A stretch of DNA of 37,541 nt, taken from the IMG/VR virus record IMGVR_UViG_3300003886_000019, positions 1 through 37,541 of that record. The stretch is one strand, 5' to 3'. The stretch comes from a virus. Both the position numbers and the translations under genes were made by a program. Below the pieces are notes generated by a model. It was not told the DNA's origin and did not search any database. It saw only the letters and a list, made by a program, of their open reading frames with translations. Positions 36,518 through 37,541 of the stretch are shown here, piece after piece. How positions within the stretch are numbered: the stretch's first letter is position 1; every line of letters begins with the position of its first letter.

Positions 36518-37541
36518 TTCTTTTCAGACTCCCATAAATCCATCAGTTGTTTCTTGCTCATGTCGGGGTTAAACTCCCGCATGTCATCTTCAAACTGATA
36601 GTAAAAGTAGGGTAATCCATCGACCTTTTTACTCTGATGAATCGCTGGTGTCTTGTTGATGAACTTGCGCCACGCTGCTAACGATTCTCGAGAGTTAAGG
36701 CCTGCATCCATTCTCTCATCAACGAATCGACTCTGTTCAATTTTCCGCCGTGCAATTGACTCGAAAACGTTGAGCTTGTATTCATTGGATTTAGGATGGC
36801 CTTCTAACGCAACCATTTCTTTTCTCGCTCGAATGGCATCACCATCAGTCTGCACACCAGGGTTCATCCGCAATGAGTCATTAACCATCTTTGTTGTCTG
36901 GGCTTCATAAGCTTCGGCGGTAGCGATATTTGTGATGCCGCTGGAGTCCAAACCGAATGCCTCTGCGAACCGCGCTAACTGCAATTTTAACGGCTCCAAT
37001 GCGCCAGTTTTCACGTCGATATTTCGAGTGGCACCTAATGTTGACAACTGTTCTTGCGCTTTACCCGCATCTTCACTAAGTTTAACCACTTGATCAGCAT
37101 AGGCTGCACCTAATCGCTTTTGTTCAGACGTTTCGAACTTGCGACCAGTGTTTACCGTCACGCCACTACGACCTTTGATAATGGCCTCTTTAAATTCAGG
37201 GGTTCCAGGTAGAATGTTAGCATCCATTAATTCACGCGTCCTGGTGGTCGGTGTAAGCGATTTAAATAACTCATCGTACCGTTTGCTATTGGTTTGGCCT
37301 TCGCGGGCTTGTTGCATCACCTGAGACATCATTTGATCATCTGGCATCTGAAGAACGTCTGCAATCGTCTCAAATGCCTTGGTGCGGCCCCTTTTCTTCA
37401 ATTGACCAGCTTGTTGGGTTAAGAACTGTCGGACTTGTTGTGGATCCTGCATCCGAACCGCACTCAATGCCACACCAGTCAAAATTGAGTTATTGCGGTC
37501 TTCTTCAGTGAGGTCATTCTCAAATTTTTGTTGTTCCTCTT
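36514..37541 (-). CDS. Ejection-type virion protein, C-terminal part (split by the contig ends)
   Basis: This is the continuation of the gene that starts at 419. Reading through the circular junction gives 451 residues; a start within this piece (a TTG at 37482) is an artefact of the cut. The part is helical and charged (QVRQFLTQQAGQLKKRGRTKAFETIADVLQMPDDQMMSQVMQQAREG ... QLSTLGATRNIDVKTGALEPLKLQLARFAEAFGLD ... PDMSKKQLMDLWESEKK), like gp20-type ejection proteins. The last four bases overlap the start of the 767-residue protein. Confidence 0.78.
   Translation of the reverse strand, partial: EEQQKFENDLTEEDRNNSILTGVALSAVRMQDPQQVRQFLTQQAGQLKKRGRTKAFETIADVLQMPDDQMMSQVMQQAREGQTNSKRYDELFKSLTPTTRTRELMDANILPGTPEFKEAIIKGRSGVTVNTGRKFETSEQKRLGAAYADQVVKLSEDAGKAQEQLSTLGATRNIDVKTGALEPLKLQLARFAEAFGLDSSGITNIATAEAYEAQTTKMVNDSLRMNPGVQTDGDAIRARKEMVALEGHPKSNEYKLNVFESIARRKIEQSRFVDERMDAGLNSRESLAAWRKFINKTPAIHQSKKVDGLPYFYYQFEDDMREFNPDMSKKQLMDLWESEKK
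37451..37541. repeat. Terminal direct repeat (circular overlap), right copy
   Basis: Identical to bases 1-91; see the left copy. Confidence 0.95.

Noticed and set aside
37451-37482. Independent start of the ejection protein at a TTG (37482)
   Set aside because: The frame continues upstream across the circular junction to an ATG with AGGAGG at 419.
1-37541. Integrase, CI-like repressor, tRNA genes, methyltransferase
   Set aside because: I looked for recognisable motifs or cloverleafs and found none. Absence by eye is not proof, especially for divergent small genes.

Overview
The window is an almost certainly complete, circularly mapping genome of a P22-like (short-tailed, podovirus-type) bacteriophage. 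Bases 1-91 are repeated exactly at 37451-37541, and one virion gene reads in frame across that junction, so the non-redundant genome is about 37,450 bp. The head and tail genes match the P22 plan: large terminase, P22-type portal, scaffold, P22-type coat, gp4-like tail accessory factor, gp10-like stabilization protein, tailspike and three ejection-type proteins. Shine-Dalgarno sites are of the GGAG/AGAGG type and the promoters look like sigma70 promoters, which fits a proteobacterial host. The host itself cannot be named. I see no integrase, CI-like repressor, tRNA, CRISPR array or recognisable endolysin.

Layout. Positions 17748-4683 (leftward) hold the late packaging, head and tail operon. 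It is led by a consensus promoter (TTGACA-N18-TATAAT) that abuts the first start codon. Positions 1611-4796 (rightward) hold a small-gene island: a GNAT-like gene, three small membrane proteins, SSB, and two regulator-like genes. A strong bidirectional terminator at 3557-3590 separates this island's two halves. Positions 1575-1 continuing to 37541-33720 (leftward) hold the ejection proteins and a RuvC-like resolvase. Positions 17788-18690 are non-coding and rich in repeats, making them the best candidate for a replication origin or control region. Positions 18691-20459 (leftward) carry regulators. Positions 20513-22332 (rightward) carry three tandem paralogues that look like ECF-type sigma factors. 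Positions 22309-26639 (leftward) carry a Sak4-like ATPase, Bro-N/Rha-like small regulators and a D5-type primase-helicase. Positions 26706-33745 (rightward) carry a lipoprotein, a DUF2800-type nuclease, a family B DNA polymerase, a dNMP kinase, a MazG-like pyrophosphohydrolase, an orphan NrdJ-type TSCPD/zinc-ribbon protein and further regulators.

How it works together. Replication and recombination are largely phage-encoded (PolB, primase-helicase, SSB, Sak4-like annealing/RecA-fold ATPase, PD-(D/E)XK nuclease, RuvC-like resolvase) and backed by nucleotide-metabolism genes. An unusually large set of KilA-N, Rha and Bro-like regulators shares exchangeable modules.

The most striking unexplained structure is a dispersed short motif, consensus TCCCAMCAGAGRAG. 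I read 34 copies with at most one mismatch to the 11-base core, in both orientations, in coding and non-coding DNA and in at least five of six reading frames. It must be maintained at DNA level, and one copy sits just upstream of the -35 box of the consensus late promoter. The sigma-like trio with its conserved leader (including an orphan copy) and the repeat-rich non-coding block are the next most interesting features.
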